DNA of 64,000 nt from SYFT01 sp964471115 (GCA_964471115.1 CAYYFE010000004.1:1-64000); one strand, 5' to 3'; counted from the stretch's first letter, positions 52,181 through 61,301 are shown. The notes: generated from the sequence alone by a model not told the origin. A program made the numbers and translations.

Positions 52181-53112
52181 GGCAGCAGCGCGAGGATGGC
52201 GGCCGGCGTCGGCTGGATGCGGTTGGTTTCCTGCATCGACGCCATCTGCCAGGCATGAAAGACGTTGCGCGGCGAGACGTTGAGCAGCGTCTTGGTCTCG
52301 ACCTGGAACTGACCGGTCACCGGATCGATCTCCTGGGTCCGGACACTGAGGGTGATCGCGACGGCCGTGACATAGGTCGTGCCCAGCACGGATTCGGTCT
52401 GGTAGCTGAAACACGGCGCGCCTCCCGGATTGGCGACCACGTTGGACAACAGGATATGAGCGGGTGTCAGCGCCGGCTTGGCCGCCGCATCCCACGCCAT
52501 CATGTTGCGGGACAGACGCAGGTTGTTGGTGTCACACGTGTATTCCACGTACACCATCTGGCCGTCGCCATTGACGTCGCCGAACAGTTTGAGCACGGTG
52601 CCCGACGACCCGTTCGCGACGTCAGGCGGCACGATGCCGTGCGCGAAGCCGCCGGCCGCCGCCACCGGCGCACCAGCCGTGTGGGCCTGCGTGAACGACG
52701 CCGTGATCGTGTTGGCGGCGCCGTCCACGGCGGTCAGCGTGACGGTCTCCTGCGTGCCGCCCGTGCCGACGAGGATCTGCTCGCCGATGAACAGACCGGC
52801 CACCGACGTCAGCGCGACGGTCTGCGCGCCAATCGCCACGTCCGCCGCGAGCGAGGCGGGCGCGGGCAGCGACACCAGGCCGGCCTGACCCACCTCCTGC
52901 TGCAGCAGTTCGATGGCGCCCCGCACGCTGCTGTGCATCTGCGTGCGGTTCCACATCGTCCGCTGGCCGTTGACCGACGTCAGCAGCAGCTGCGTCGCCA
53001 GACCCATGATGACGCTGATGACGGCCACCGACACGAGCAGCTCCGGCAGCGTGAAGCCGTGGTCGGCGGCGTGGGTCGCCGGGACGCGGACCTGGGAGGA
53101 ACGCATGGGCAT
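52177..53112 (-). CDS. PilW-like minor pilin
   Basis: A 311-residue pseudopilin. The prepilin signature 'HGFTLPELLVSVAVISVIMG' (G/F cut, Glu+5) starts after a leader of about 18 residues. The globular part holds 'QQEVGQAGLVSLPAP' and a low-similarity beta domain with 'GDVNGDGQMVYVEYTCDTNN'. PilW-type minor pilins help start type IV pilus assembly. It overlaps its neighbours at both ends (53112 and 52177-52180). Confidence 0.83.
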   Translation of the reverse strand: MPMRSSQVRVPATHAADHGFTLPELLVSVAVISVIMGLATQLLLTSVNGQRTMWNRTQMHSSVRGAIELLQQEVGQAGLVSLPAPASLAADVAIGAQTVALTSVAGLFIGEQILVGTGGTQETVTLTAVDGAANTITASFTQAHTAGAPVAAAGGFAHGIVPPDVANGSSGTVLKLFGDVNGDGQMVYVEYTCDTNNLRLSRNMMAWDAAAKPALTPAHILLSNVVANPGGAPCFSYQTESVLGTTYVTAVAITLSVRTQEIDPVTGQFQVETKTLLNVSPRNVFHAWQMASMQETNRIQPTPAAILALLP

Positions 53113-53618
53113 CAGAACGGGAAGGTCTTGAGCGCGGTCACGGTGGATCTGGGAGGCGCGGTCCGGCCGAGGCTGGACTCCGTCGTGACGGTCACTTCGA
53201 CCTGTTTGAGGTTGGCCGCCGGACTCGAGATGGCCCAGACGCGTTTGTAGAACCAGCCGGCCGGGACGCTGCCGTCGGCCGAGGCGATCAACGTGCCGCT
53301 TTTGTCCAGATAGTCGGCGTATCCGGCGACCGGAGCATCCGGATTCGCGCTGCCGCCAATCGTCAGTCCCGTGCCGCCGGCGGCCGCCGCCGGAAAGACA
53401 CGGGTGTCACTGGTGGCGTCACCCCAGGCGAGCACGAGCAGCTGCTCCATCTTGTCCTGCGCGTATTCCGTGGTGCGGGCGGCCAGGTGTCCCTGGTTCT
53501 CCGTGGACATCAGGCTGGTGACACTCATCGATCCCAGCCCCGCGAGGACCACCAGCAGCAGCGCCGAGGCGACGACGGTTTCGATGAGGGCGGAGCCCTG
53601 ATCGGAGGTCGCCATCAT
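53112..53618 (-). CDS. PilV-like minor pilin
   Basis: A 168-residue protein with a prepilin-like N-terminus 'DQGSALIETVVASALLLVVL' followed by 'AGLGSMSVTSLMSTENQGH'. The position after the Gly is Ser and the Glu+5 is kept, as in some minor pilins. The rest is a small globular domain ('GWFYKRVWAISSPAANLKQV' followed by 'EVTVTTES') with PilV-like topology. It is coupled to the GspH/FimT gene upstream. Confidence 0.78.
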   Translation of the reverse strand: MMATSDQGSALIETVVASALLLVVLAGLGSMSVTSLMSTENQGHLAARTTEYAQDKMEQLLVLAWGDATSDTRVFPAAAAGGTGLTIGGSANPDAPVAGYADYLDKSGTLIASADGSVPAGWFYKRVWAISSPAANLKQVEVTVTTESSLGRTAPPRSTVTALKTFPF

Positions 53619-54202
53619 TGCTGACGCCAGATCCCCGTCGAGGTCATCGTCGAGCGCCAGAGCTGCTGCTGGCCCGTGGCGCCCAGCACGACGGCAAAGA
53701 TCCCGGATGGGCCGCGCAGGTACAGCACCTGGGTCGTCACCGGCGCGCCGGCGGACGACACGGGCAGGCCTCGTGAGTTGAACAGGACGCAGGCCGTCCC
53801 ATCAATCGTCGTCCCGTCGTCGGCCACACAGGCGGCCGGCTGCGCGAGGGCGGCCTGGGAGTTGGGCGGCGGGTTGGCGACCATGCCGCTGCCGAAGCGG
53901 CCGTCTCGCGACAGGTATCGTGTACCGCCCTCCGAGGTCCAGCCCGGCGTGGCGCCGGTCTGCCAGAACTGCACCTGGTAGGTATGGGCGTTCAGGTCCA
54001 CGTAGAGGCGGGCCCGGGTGAACTTGGACGCCGCGGTGAGCTTGGTGAGCGCGACCGCGCTCGACACGCCCTGGGCGTCACCGCGCAGGCGGATGTCGTC
54101 AATCATGGCCGACGAGAGCGGTGCGCTCATCGCGGCGATGGAGCCGATGATGGCGACGGCCACCAGGAGCTCGAGGGCAGAGAAGCCGGAATCGTGACGC
54201 AT
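53615..54202 (-). CDS. GspH/FimT-type pseudopilin
   Basis: A 195-residue pseudopilin: N-terminal 'DSGFSALELLVAVAIIGSIA' (prepilin cleavage G/F, Glu+5), a GspH-like middle ('LTAASKFTRARLYVDLNAHT', 'YQVQFWQTG') and a Cys pair ('AACVADDGTTIDGTACVLF'). ATG 54202 is chosen over 54238 because the leader is then six residues long. It heads the operon fimT-pilV-pilW-pilX. The 128 bases to the next gene may hold the operon promoter, but no clear boxes are seen. Confidence 0.82.
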   Translation of the reverse strand: MRHDSGFSALELLVAVAIIGSIAAMSAPLSSAMIDDIRLRGDAQGVSSAVALTKLTAASKFTRARLYVDLNAHTYQVQFWQTGATPGWTSEGGTRYLSRDGRFGSGMVANPPPNSQAALAQPAACVADDGTTIDGTACVLFNSRGLPVSSAGAPVTTQVLYLRGPSGIFAVVLGATGQQQLWRSTMTSTGIWRQQ

Positions 54203-54330
54203 GGCACCCCCGCCCAACGCAATCCAGGTACCCATCAACGATGACCGTAACCTGCTGATCGGTAGAGACTTACATTACTGGGGACCCGCCGGCGGCTGAC
54301 AATTCAGCGGTTCCGATTACAGGCTTGCCA

Positions 54331-55314
54331 TCACAGCAATTCCAGCCGCGTGCCAGTGCCCGTCCGTACGGCGCGTTCGTAGGCCAGCGCCGCCACGGTC
54401 ACGTCCTGAAGCGCGGTGCCCGTGCTGTCGAACACGATGGTCTCGTCGGGCCGGGTGCGGCCCTGGGCGGCACCGCACAACACGGCACCCAGTTCGGCCC
54501 GCACGTGATCCGGCGAGATGAGGCCGGCGGCGAGCGCGTGCCGCAGATCGCCAAACGAGGCGCACTGCGCGGTGATGTCGGTCACGACGACCGACGCCGC
54601 CATCAACGCGGGCGCGATTTCGAGTTTGTGCGGATGGTCGGCGCCGACCGCGGCGATGAACGTGCCCGGCGCGACGTCGTCGCGGTCGAGCAGCGGCTGG
54701 TGGGAGGGCGTACACGTCACGATGACGCCACATCGGCGGGCGGCGCTGCGCACATCAGCCACGACGTCGACGGGACACGCCAGCGTGGGCGCCGCGTCGG
54801 CCGCGAGCGCGCGGGCCCGTGCGGGATCCGCGTCGAACAGATGGACGCGCTCGAGCGGCCGCACGCGGGCGAGCGTCTGCACGGAGATTCGGCCCTGCTC
54901 GCCACATCCCACGATGAGCGCCGCGGTCGGGCCGGGGTTGGCCAGCGCGCGCGCGGCGACCGCCGTGGCGGCGCCGGTCCGCAGCACCGTCAGGCCGATC
55001 GAGTCCATCAACGCCAGCAGCTCACCGGTGGTGCCGTCGGCCAGCGCGAGGACGCCCTGGATGGTGGGCAAGCCGCGCAGCCGGGGATTGTCGGGAAAGT
55101 TGGCGTTCAGCTTCGCGGCGAAATAGTGCCGGTCACCGCGCAGGCCCGCGGCCTTGATGTGAAACCCGCCGCCATCGACGTGGTGCGACAACGGCGGCGG
55201 CAGGTCCGCGCTGCCCGTCGCGTGCGCGATGAACGCGCGCTCCACGGCCTCAATCGCATCGTCCACCGGGATCAGGCGTTCCACGTCGGTCTTCGAGAGC
55301 ATCAGTGTGGCCAT
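54331..55314 (-). CDS. Ornithine cyclodeaminase/mu-crystallin family protein
   Basis: A 327-residue NAD(P)-dependent enzyme: 'FHIKAAGLRGDRHYFAAKLN' with the catalytic Lys region, the Rossmann motif 'ALIVGCGEQGRISVQTLARV', 'VIVTCTPSHQPLLDRDDVAP' followed by 'GTFIAAVGADHPHKLEIAPA', and 'ETIVFDSTGTALQDVTVAAL'. The family includes ornithine cyclodeaminase, alanine dehydrogenase and ketimine reductase, and substrate is not visible. It overlaps the 3' end of chrA by about 13 bases and is probably co-transcribed with it. Start ATG 55314 or 55323. Confidence 0.87.
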   Translation of the reverse strand: MATLMLSKTDVERLIPVDDAIEAVERAFIAHATGSADLPPPLSHHVDGGGFHIKAAGLRGDRHYFAAKLNANFPDNPRLRGLPTIQGVLALADGTTGELLALMDSIGLTVLRTGAATAVAARALANPGPTAALIVGCGEQGRISVQTLARVRPLERVHLFDADPARARALAADAAPTLACPVDVVADVRSAARRCGVIVTCTPSHQPLLDRDDVAPGTFIAAVGADHPHKLEIAPALMAASVVVTDITAQCASFGDLRHALAAGLISPDHVRAELGAVLCGAAQGRTRPDETIVFDSTGTALQDVTVAALAYERAVRTGTGTRLELL

Positions 55315-56453
55315 ACCATCCATCCTGCGGCGGCGCCCAGCGCGACCACCAGCACATCCGGCACCCTGCGCGCGGTGACCAGCACGAGCGAGGCGAGCGC
55401 GATCGCCACCGACCAGTGATCCACGAGCGCCCGGCCGGCCAGCACCCATGCGGCGCCCGCGATCGCGCCGGTGGCTGCCGCCGTCACGCCGGTGACGAAG
55501 GCGCGCACACGCGGGTGCGCGCCGGCGCGCCTGAAGTACGGCGCCGGAAGAATCACGAACAGGAACACCGGGAGAAAGACCCCGGCGGCGGCCGCCAGCA
55601 GTCCCGCGTCACCGCGCACGAGATATCCGATGAATCCCACGGTGATGACGACCGGCCCGGGTGTGACCATCGCGACGGCCACCGCATCCAGAAACTGGCG
55701 GTCGTTCAACCAGCCGTATTCCTGCACGGTGCCGCCATAGAGGAACGGCACGATGGCCAGACCGCTGCCGAACACGACGGCCCCGGCTTTGGCGAAGAAC
55801 CAGAACAGTTCGCCGAGGGAGGTGGACACGGGCTCGCTCATCGGCGGCGTGAACGGCATCAGCAGCAGCGCCGGGGAGGCCGCCGGCGCGGTGGCGTGGC
55901 CCGCCCGCACCATCGTGAGGCACCCGGCCAGGAGGAACAACGAGACCAGTTCGCGTTCCAGCCACGCGGTGATCAGCGCCACGGCCGCTGCGACGATCCA
56001 CAGGAAGCGATCGCGCTGCATCGTGAGGACCGAGAGGCGCCAGGCCGACCGCACCAGCAGGCCCACAACGCCGGCGCTGACGCCGAGCAACAGCGGCTGC
56101 AGCGCGGCGAGTCCGCCGAACGTGACGTACGCGATTGACAGTCCCCAGACCATGAGCAGGGATGGGCCGATGAAGGCCACCGCAATGACGAGCGCGCCGG
56201 GTGTGCCGCCCACCAGGTATCCGAGGTACATCGCCAGCTGGGCCGCCAGCGGGCCCGGGGCGAGCTGGGCCAGTGCCAGGCCTTCCTGGAAATCCGCCGG
56301 CGAGATCCAGCGGCGGCGCTCCACCAGATCGCGCTGCATCGCGCCCGTCAGCGCAATCGGGCCGCCAAAGCCGTACGTCCCCAGACCCAGAAAGTACCGG
56401 GTCAGCTGCCAGAGTGTGGGCGTCGCGACGTCAGCGCCCGGCAGCCCTGCCAC
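55302..56453 (-). CDS. chrA: Chromate transporter ChrA (long form)
   Basis: A 383-residue membrane protein with two homologous CHR halves of about six helices each: 'FLGLGTYGFGGPIALTGAMQ' with 'LALAQLAPGPLAAQLAMYLG', and later 'FFAKAGAVVFGSGLAIVPFL' with 'VAVAMVTPGPVVITVGFIGY'. These duplicated G-x-x-F-G-G and P-G-P motifs mark bidomain ChrA, which exports chromate. It overlaps the ends of chrB (upstream) and the cyclodeaminase-like gene (downstream). Confidence 0.94.
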   Translation of the reverse strand: MAGLPGADVATPTLWQLTRYFLGLGTYGFGGPIALTGAMQRDLVERRRWISPADFQEGLALAQLAPGPLAAQLAMYLGYLVGGTPGALVIAVAFIGPSLLMVWGLSIAYVTFGGLAALQPLLLGVSAGVVGLLVRSAWRLSVLTMQRDRFLWIVAAAVALITAWLERELVSLFLLAGCLTMVRAGHATAPAASPALLLMPFTPPMSEPVSTSLGELFWFFAKAGAVVFGSGLAIVPFLYGGTVQEYGWLNDRQFLDAVAVAMVTPGPVVITVGFIGYLVRGDAGLLAAAAGVFLPVFLFVILPAPYFRRAGAHPRVRAFVTGVTAAATGAIAGAAWVLAGRALVDHWSVAIALASLVLVTARRVPDVLVVALGAAAGWMVWPH

Positions 56454-57408
56454 GGCGGCTCCTGGCCATCCTCGGCGTGGGTCGAGCCGAGCGAGACAGC
56501 GCCTCGATCAACTCGATGCCTCGGTCGAGCAGGGTGTGATCGTCACCATGAATGGCGCGCAGTCCTTCCACCATGCGCTCCACGGCCTCGGCTTCGGGAT
56601 GGTCGTCGAGCTTCAGATCGATCGTCCGCACCAGGGTGGCCAGCTCGGGCAGGCCCGGCGCGTCCAGACCGAACCGCCGGATCAGCGTGTCCATCGTGCA
56701 CCCGCCGTCGGCGTGGCCGAATTCGGCGCCGAACATGTCGAAGGGCACCGCCCTGGCGCGGGGGCCCGGCAGCGTGTCGGCAAACGTGAAACGCGCGTCC
56801 GGGTCGATGAACCGCCGGATCAGCCACGCGGACGCGAAGCGATCGATGCCCGGCCTCGGCCGGGTGACCCACACGCGGCCGCGGAACGCTGAGGTCTTCA
56901 ACACGGGCAGGGTGCTGGTCGGCATGGCGGTCTCCTGGGCGGCAGCCAACGCGGCCATCACGGCCGCGCGCGCGGGCAGACGCGTCCCCACGCTGAAGAA
57001 GTCGATCCGATCGAGGTGGGTCAGGCGCTCGGTGACAGCCCGGCGCAGCCGGAGGCGGGCCTGGCCTGTGACGCGGCGGCGATGCAGCGCGGCGGCATCC
57101 CTGGCCAGCGCCTCGAATCCGGCCGTGGCCGACGCGATGAACCCCCGCCGCAGCTCCTCATCGTCGGCCGCACCGACGCAGCGGGCCTCGAAGACCACGC
57201 CATCGCCGCCCGACGCCCGGATGTCCGCGCGCAGCCATTCGAAATCCTCGCGGGCCTCGCCGGAGTTGGGGAGCACGTATCCGCTGTTTTTGATGGGAAG
57301 GGCGCCCAGATGCTGCAGCCGGCGCCAGGTGCGCACCCGCGCGGCCGTCGGGCGTGTCGGGAGCTGGAAGACCAGCACCAACCACGCGAGGGAAGTATCA
57401 GACGGCAC
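56431..57408 (-). CDS. chrB: Chromate resistance protein ChrB
   Basis: A 325-residue ChrB-type protein, a chromate-responsive regulator. The N-terminal half has 'LAWLVLVFQLPTRPTAARVR' followed by 'TWRRLQHLGALPIKNSGYVL' and 'FEWLRADIRASGGDGVVFEA'. The C-terminal half has 'VWVTRPRPGIDRFASAWLIR' followed by 'RFIDPDARFTF', 'FDMFGAEFGHADGGCTMDTL' and an 'IVRTIDLKLDD'-like segment. GTG 57408 fits the predicted transcription start almost exactly, so the mRNA may be leaderless. A longer frame to 57468 would run across the promoter. It precedes chrA. Confidence 0.88.
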   Translation of the reverse strand: MPSDTSLAWLVLVFQLPTRPTAARVRTWRRLQHLGALPIKNSGYVLPNSGEAREDFEWLRADIRASGGDGVVFEARCVGAADDEELRRGFIASATAGFEALARDAAALHRRRVTGQARLRLRRAVTERLTHLDRIDFFSVGTRLPARAAVMAALAAAQETAMPTSTLPVLKTSAFRGRVWVTRPRPGIDRFASAWLIRRFIDPDARFTFADTLPGPRARAVPFDMFGAEFGHADGGCTMDTLIRRFGLDAPGLPELATLVRTIDLKLDDHPEAEAVERMVEGLRAIHGDDHTLLDRGIELIEALSRSARPTPRMARSRRGRAAGR

Positions 57409-57415
57409 AGTGAAT

Positions 57416-57444
57416 GTAATAACTGATACATCCTTTAATGTCAA
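57416..57444 (-). promoter_or_regulatory. chrB promoter, leaderless type, with flanking inverted repeat
   Basis: On the minus strand: TTGACA (57444-57439), 17 nt, TATTAC (57421-57416). The predicted transcription start, near 57409, is at the chrB GTG. An inverted repeat GTATCAG (57395-57401)/CTGATAC (57423-57429) straddles the start site and is a candidate operator for ChrB. Confidence 0.6.
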
Positions 57445-57480
57445 ACCGGGGGCCACGCGGGCCGTCACCGCGCCCGGCGG

Positions 57481-59427
57481 TCAGGCCCGGCGCTTCCAGT
57501 TCAGCAGGACCAGGGGAAGGGCCAGCGCGACGCCGCTGGCATCGAGGACGTGGAGCGTGAAACCCCAGAGGTTGACCGTGGGGCCCGGCGCCAGCATCAG
57601 GGCGGACGCCCCGAACAGCAGGAGGCGTTCGAGCACCGGTGTCTTCGAGAACAGGAAGCCGGCAATGCCCGCGGCGAACGTCAACACGCCGAGCACCGCG
57701 ATAACGACGGCCGCGAGGATGTCGCCAAGCGGCGGCAGATGGCCGCCCGTGGAGAGCAGCAAAAGCTCCGGCCGGTACACGAAGATGTACGGCAGGGTGA
57801 AACCGACGAGCGCAAAGCGGAACGCCGCCCACCCGGTCTTCATGATGTCGGCGCCGGCGATCGACGCGGCGGCATACGCGGCCAGCGCGACCGGCGGCGT
57901 GACCATCGCCATCATGCCGAAGTAGAAGATGAACAGGTGCGCCGCCAGGGGCACCACCCCGAGCTGATCGAGCACCGGGCCCATGAGGGTGGCGAGCAGC
58001 AGATACACGACCGCCGACGGCAGGCCCATGCCCAGCACGAGCGACGAGACCATGATCACCGTCAGTGCCAGGAACAGGTTTTCCTGCGCCAGCGGCAGAA
58101 TCGCGGCCGGCAACCGCGTGCCGACGCCGGTCATCGTGACGACGGCGATGACCACGCCGACACAGGCGGCCGCGGCCACCAGTGGCACGGAATCGCGCGC
58201 GGATTCCACGATGGCGGCCCGAATCTTCGTCCAGTTCAGCCGCGTGCGCGCATGGAAACACGACACCAGCGCCGTGACCAGCAGCGACACGCTGACGGCG
58301 CGGAACGCGGTGTAGCCGAGCGCAAGGAACGCGATCAGGCTCAGCAGAGCGACGCCGAAGACCACGCCTTCAAACGCGTGTCCGCGTTCGATCGCCGGAA
58401 CGTCGGCGCTGCCGGCGCCGCGGCCGGCCACCGCCAGGCGTTTCGCCGAGAAATGCACGATGAAGTACAGCGAGAGGTAATAAAGAATCGCCGGAATCGT
58501 CGCGGCGCGGACGATGTCGAGATAACTGACGGGCGGCTGGACGAGCTCCAGCATCATGTAGGCGCCGGCGCCCATGACCGGCGGCGCCAGCGCGCCGCCT
58601 GAACTGGCCGCGGCCTCGATGCCGCCGGCGACGTGTCCGGGAAACCCGGCGCTGCGCATCATCGGGATCGTGAACGTGCCGGTGGCGACGGTGTTAGCGA
58701 CCGCGCTGCCCGAGAGCGATCCCATCATGCCGCTGCTGATCACGGCGACCTTTGCCGGGCCGCCGGGTGTGCCGCCGAACCGGCGCGCCGCAAAGTCGAT
58801 GACAAATCGCGTGGCGCCCGTGGCGTTGAGCAGCGCGCCGAACACCACGAACAGGAACACGTAGGTGAACATCACCGACAGCGCCACGCCGAACACGCCC
58901 TGGCTGTGCAGGAACGACTGCGCCACGATGCGGTCGGCGGGGTACCCGCGATGCGGGAAGAACCAGTCGGGTGACCAGGCCCCGAAATACGCGTACAGCA
59001 GGAAGAAGGCCGACAACAGCGGCAGCGCCGCGCCCACCGTGCGTCGCGCCGCCTCCATGACCAGCAGCAGACCCACCGCGCCCACCACGATGTCCGACGT
59101 CGTTTCGTACCCGGCGCGATTGCCCAGCGACCGGCCATCAAACCATTGCGACGTAAACGCCGGTTCGGTCTGCCAGACGATGTAGGCGCAGGTGGCGAGC
59201 GTCAGTAGCGCCAGCCCGATGTCGACGGCACGCACCCAGGAGGGCAGCGCGCGTCCCTTGACCGCGGGGACATTCAGAAAACAAAGCACCAGCCCGAAGG
59301 CGGTGAAGACCGCCAGCTGCGCCTGCGGGCCCAGGCGCGCGTAGTTCACCTCCGTCAAGGTGAACCCGCAGAGCAGGGCGCTCAGGACGAGCGTCAGCGT
59401 GTTACTGCGGCCAGATTCCGATTTCAC
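57481..59427 (-). CDS. TRAP transporter permease, fused 4TM-12TM (TAXI type)
   Basis: A 648-residue permease. The N-terminal four helices (1-130) correspond to the small subunit and about 12 helices form the large DctM-like part: 'VFGALLNATGATRFVIDFAA', 'GTPGGPAKVAVISSGMMGSL', 'GSAVANTVATGTFTIPMMRS' and 'GMGLPSAVVYLLLATLMGPV'. These glycine-rich blocks define the fused permease of TAXI-TRAP systems. It overlaps the TAXI binding-protein gene upstream by 26 bases. Substrates of TAXI systems are mostly unknown, sometimes glutamate-like. Confidence 0.92.
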   Translation of the reverse strand: MKSESGRSNTLTLVLSALLCGFTLTEVNYARLGPQAQLAVFTAFGLVLCFLNVPAVKGRALPSWVRAVDIGLALLTLATCAYIVWQTEPAFTSQWFDGRSLGNRAGYETTSDIVVGAVGLLLVMEAARRTVGAALPLLSAFFLLYAYFGAWSPDWFFPHRGYPADRIVAQSFLHSQGVFGVALSVMFTYVFLFVVFGALLNATGATRFVIDFAARRFGGTPGGPAKVAVISSGMMGSLSGSAVANTVATGTFTIPMMRSAGFPGHVAGGIEAAASSGGALAPPVMGAGAYMMLELVQPPVSYLDIVRAATIPAILYYLSLYFIVHFSAKRLAVAGRGAGSADVPAIERGHAFEGVVFGVALLSLIAFLALGYTAFRAVSVSLLVTALVSCFHARTRLNWTKIRAAIVESARDSVPLVAAAACVGVVIAVVTMTGVGTRLPAAILPLAQENLFLALTVIMVSSLVLGMGLPSAVVYLLLATLMGPVLDQLGVVPLAAHLFIFYFGMMAMVTPPVALAAYAAASIAGADIMKTGWAAFRFALVGFTLPYIFVYRPELLLLSTGGHLPPLGDILAAVVIAVLGVLTFAAGIAGFLFSKTPVLERLLLFGASALMLAPGPTVNLWGFTLHVLDASGVALALPLVLLNWKRRA

Positions 59428-60367
59428 GGTAGAAGCGGATGGCGCCCGGGTGGAACGTGGTGCCCGTGTCGCGAACGGCGTTGGCGGGATTGATCGCGCG
59501 GCCGGCCGGATGTTTCTGGACCACCTGCTCGCGCTGTTCCCACAACATCTTCGTCACTTCATAGACCAGGGCTTCGTCCTGATTGGCAGCCGTGATCAGG
59601 TGCATCGAGCCGACGTCCAGGCCGGCGAATTCGGCCGTCTGGCCGCGGTAGGTGCCGGCGGGAATGGTGGCGGGCGAAAAGAAGAGGTAGTCGGCCGACA
59701 GCTTCTGACGCGCCTGTTCGTCGAACGGAATGAAGTACAGATCCATCGTGGCGGCCGCCTGGGTGATGGAGGCCGTCGGAATCGCGCCGCCGATGAAGAT
59801 GGCCGCGGCCGATCCGTCTGTGAGCATGTCGACCGCGGCGGACTGCGACGCGTTGAGCGCCGTCAGTTCGTCGTACCGCACGCCGTGGGCTTCCAGGATG
59901 GGCGTGACGAAGTATTCGAATCCGGCGCCCGCCGGGCCGATGACCACACGCTGGCCCTTGAGGTCCGCGATGGTCTTGATGTTGCTGCTGGCCTTCGTGA
60001 TGAACAGCGCCACGTTGGGCGCCAGCGTCATGACCGACTGGACCGGGTACTGGCGATCCCATCCCTGGGTGCCCCGCACGGCAAAGTACGTGATGGCGGC
60101 GTTCGACAACGCGAAGTCGAGTTCACCCTGTGTCAGCCGCCGGATGTTCTCCTGCGATCCACTGGTGCCCTCGGCGGTGACCTGCCAGTTGCGATCCGCG
60201 CCCGCCGCGCCGAGCACTTCAGTCAGCGCCGTGCCGACCACAAAAAACGCGCCGCCGGGAGGCGCCGTGCCCATGCTGATGAACACGCGGTCCGGGGCGT
60301 TGTTGCAGCCCGCTGCCAGTGCCAGGGCAAGGGTGGCCGCGCTTGCTCTCCATCCAGTCAGTCGCAT
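59402..60367 (-). CDS. TAXI-family TRAP substrate-binding lipoprotein
   Basis: A 321-residue binding protein with lipobox 'LALAAGC'. 'RVFISMGTAPPGGAFFVVGT' and 'WQVTAEGTSGSQENIRRLTQ' followed by 'GELDFALSNAAI' match the TAXI (NMT1-like) family. 'IKTIADLKGQRVVIGPAGAG' followed by 'FEYFVTPILEAHG' forms the second lobe. It is lipid-anchored and delivers its ligand to the downstream fused permease. Confidence 0.92.
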   Translation of the reverse strand: MRLTGWRASAATLALALAAGCNNAPDRVFISMGTAPPGGAFFVVGTALTEVLGAAGADRNWQVTAEGTSGSQENIRRLTQGELDFALSNAAITYFAVRGTQGWDRQYPVQSVMTLAPNVALFITKASSNIKTIADLKGQRVVIGPAGAGFEYFVTPILEAHGVRYDELTALNASQSAAVDMLTDGSAAAIFIGGAIPTASITQAAATMDLYFIPFDEQARQKLSADYLFFSPATIPAGTYRGQTAEFAGLDVGSMHLITAANQDEALVYEVTKMLWEQREQVVQKHPAGRAINPANAVRDTGTTFHPGAIRFYREIGIWPQ

Positions 60368-60402
60368 CGTGATTGCCTCGCAGTCACACTATCATCCTTC
60401 CG

Positions 60403-60765
60403 ATGCCGTGGCGCCGCCTTCTCACCGTGCTGGTCCTGCTGCTCGGCGCCGGCTGGATCCTCTGGCTGCGCGGGTGCGCGGCGCCGCTGCCGGATATCGA
60501 AGTCACTGACGGCGCCATCGTCGTGCGCAATCAGTCGGACGAGCCCTGGCGTGATGTGCGCGTCTGGGTCAACGAGTATTACGCCGTCACCGCGCCCGGC
60601 ATTCCACCGGCGGGCTTCATCCGAGAACGCGTGTCACGGTTCGTCGCCGCGCAGGGGCAAACCATCAACACCGCGACGACATCCGTCACGTCCGTCGTGG
60701 TGCTGGCCACCGCGCCCGACGGCCGCCGTGTGCGGCTGGTCTGGGGACGACCACAACTGCATTGA
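60403..60765 (+). CDS. Small membrane-anchored hypothetical protein
   Basis: A 120-residue protein: one N-terminal membrane helix (LLTVLVLLLGAGWILWL) followed by an extracytoplasmic domain starting 'DIEVTDGAIVVRNQSDEPWR' with an Ig-like feel ('VRVWVNEYYAVTAPGIPPAG'). No family is recognised. ATG 60403 is chosen because it places the helix at the start. Its stop codon is the first TGA of a 7-bp repeat tract. Confidence 0.65.
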   Translation: MPWRRLLTVLVLLLGAGWILWLRGCAAPLPDIEVTDGAIVVRNQSDEPWRDVRVWVNEYYAVTAPGIPPAGFIRERVSRFVAAQGQTINTATTSVTSVVVLATAPDGRRVRLVWGRPQLH

Positions 60766-60801
60766 GGATTGAGGATTGGGGATTGAGGATTTCCTCAATC
60801 C
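60764..60801. terminator. Heptamer repeat (GAGGATT) with perfect hairpin
   Basis: GAGGATT units at 60764, 60771, 60778 (one change) and 60785. The last units form one arm of a perfect 10-bp hairpin, GGATTGAGGA (60780-60789)/TCCTCAATCC (60792-60801). It sits between convergent genes and could end transcription from both sides. Confidence 0.7.
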
Positions 60802-60805
60802 TTAA

Positions 60806-61279
60806 TCAAGGGAGCGCTCCGACCGCCTTCAGGACCTCATCCGCGTGGCCGTCGACCGACACCTTGTCCCAGCGCTTCGCGACCTTGCCGGCCGCGTCAA
60901 TGAGATACGTCGTGCGCACGATGCCCCAGTACTTGCGGCCGTACCGCATCTTCTCCTGCCACACGCCGTACTTCTCGGCGACCTCGTGGTCGGCATCGGC
61001 CAGCAGCGGGAAGGTCAGGCCGTGTTTTCCGGCAAACTTCGCCTTGCTCTTTTCGTCGAGAATACTGACGCCCAGGATCACGGCGGCGCCGGCCTTCGCG
61101 AACTTCGGCAGCCGCGCCTGGAAGTCGCACGACTCGGTCGTGCATCCGGGCGTGTCGTCCTTGGGATAGAAGTAGAGGACGACGGGCCGTCCGGCATACT
61201 GCGACAGCGTGTGCGTGGCGCCGTGCTGGTCCTTCAGCGAGAACGCGGGCGCCTTCTTGCCTGGATCGATGAGGGGCAT
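60806..61279 (-). CDS. bcp: Bcp-type peroxiredoxin (thiol peroxidase)
   Basis: A 157-residue atypical 2-Cys peroxiredoxin that reduces peroxides using thioredoxin. The active site is 'YFYPKDDTPGCTTESCDFQA', with peroxidatic Cys46 and resolving Cys51 as in E. coli Bcp. Further matches are 'GVSILDEKSKAKFAGKHGLT' followed by 'FPLLAD' and 'RTTYLIDAAGKVAKRW'. Start ATG 61279 gives the standard length; a longer frame to 61522 overlaps the neighbouring gene region. No signal peptide. Confidence 0.94.
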   Translation of the reverse strand: MPLIDPGKKAPAFSLKDQHGATHTLSQYAGRPVVLYFYPKDDTPGCTTESCDFQARLPKFAKAGAAVILGVSILDEKSKAKFAGKHGLTFPLLADADHEVAEKYGVWQEKMRYGRKYWGIVRTTYLIDAAGKVAKRWDKVSVDGHADEVLKAVGALP

Positions 61280-61301
61280 TGGGGCATTGTACCTTCGTGG
61301 T

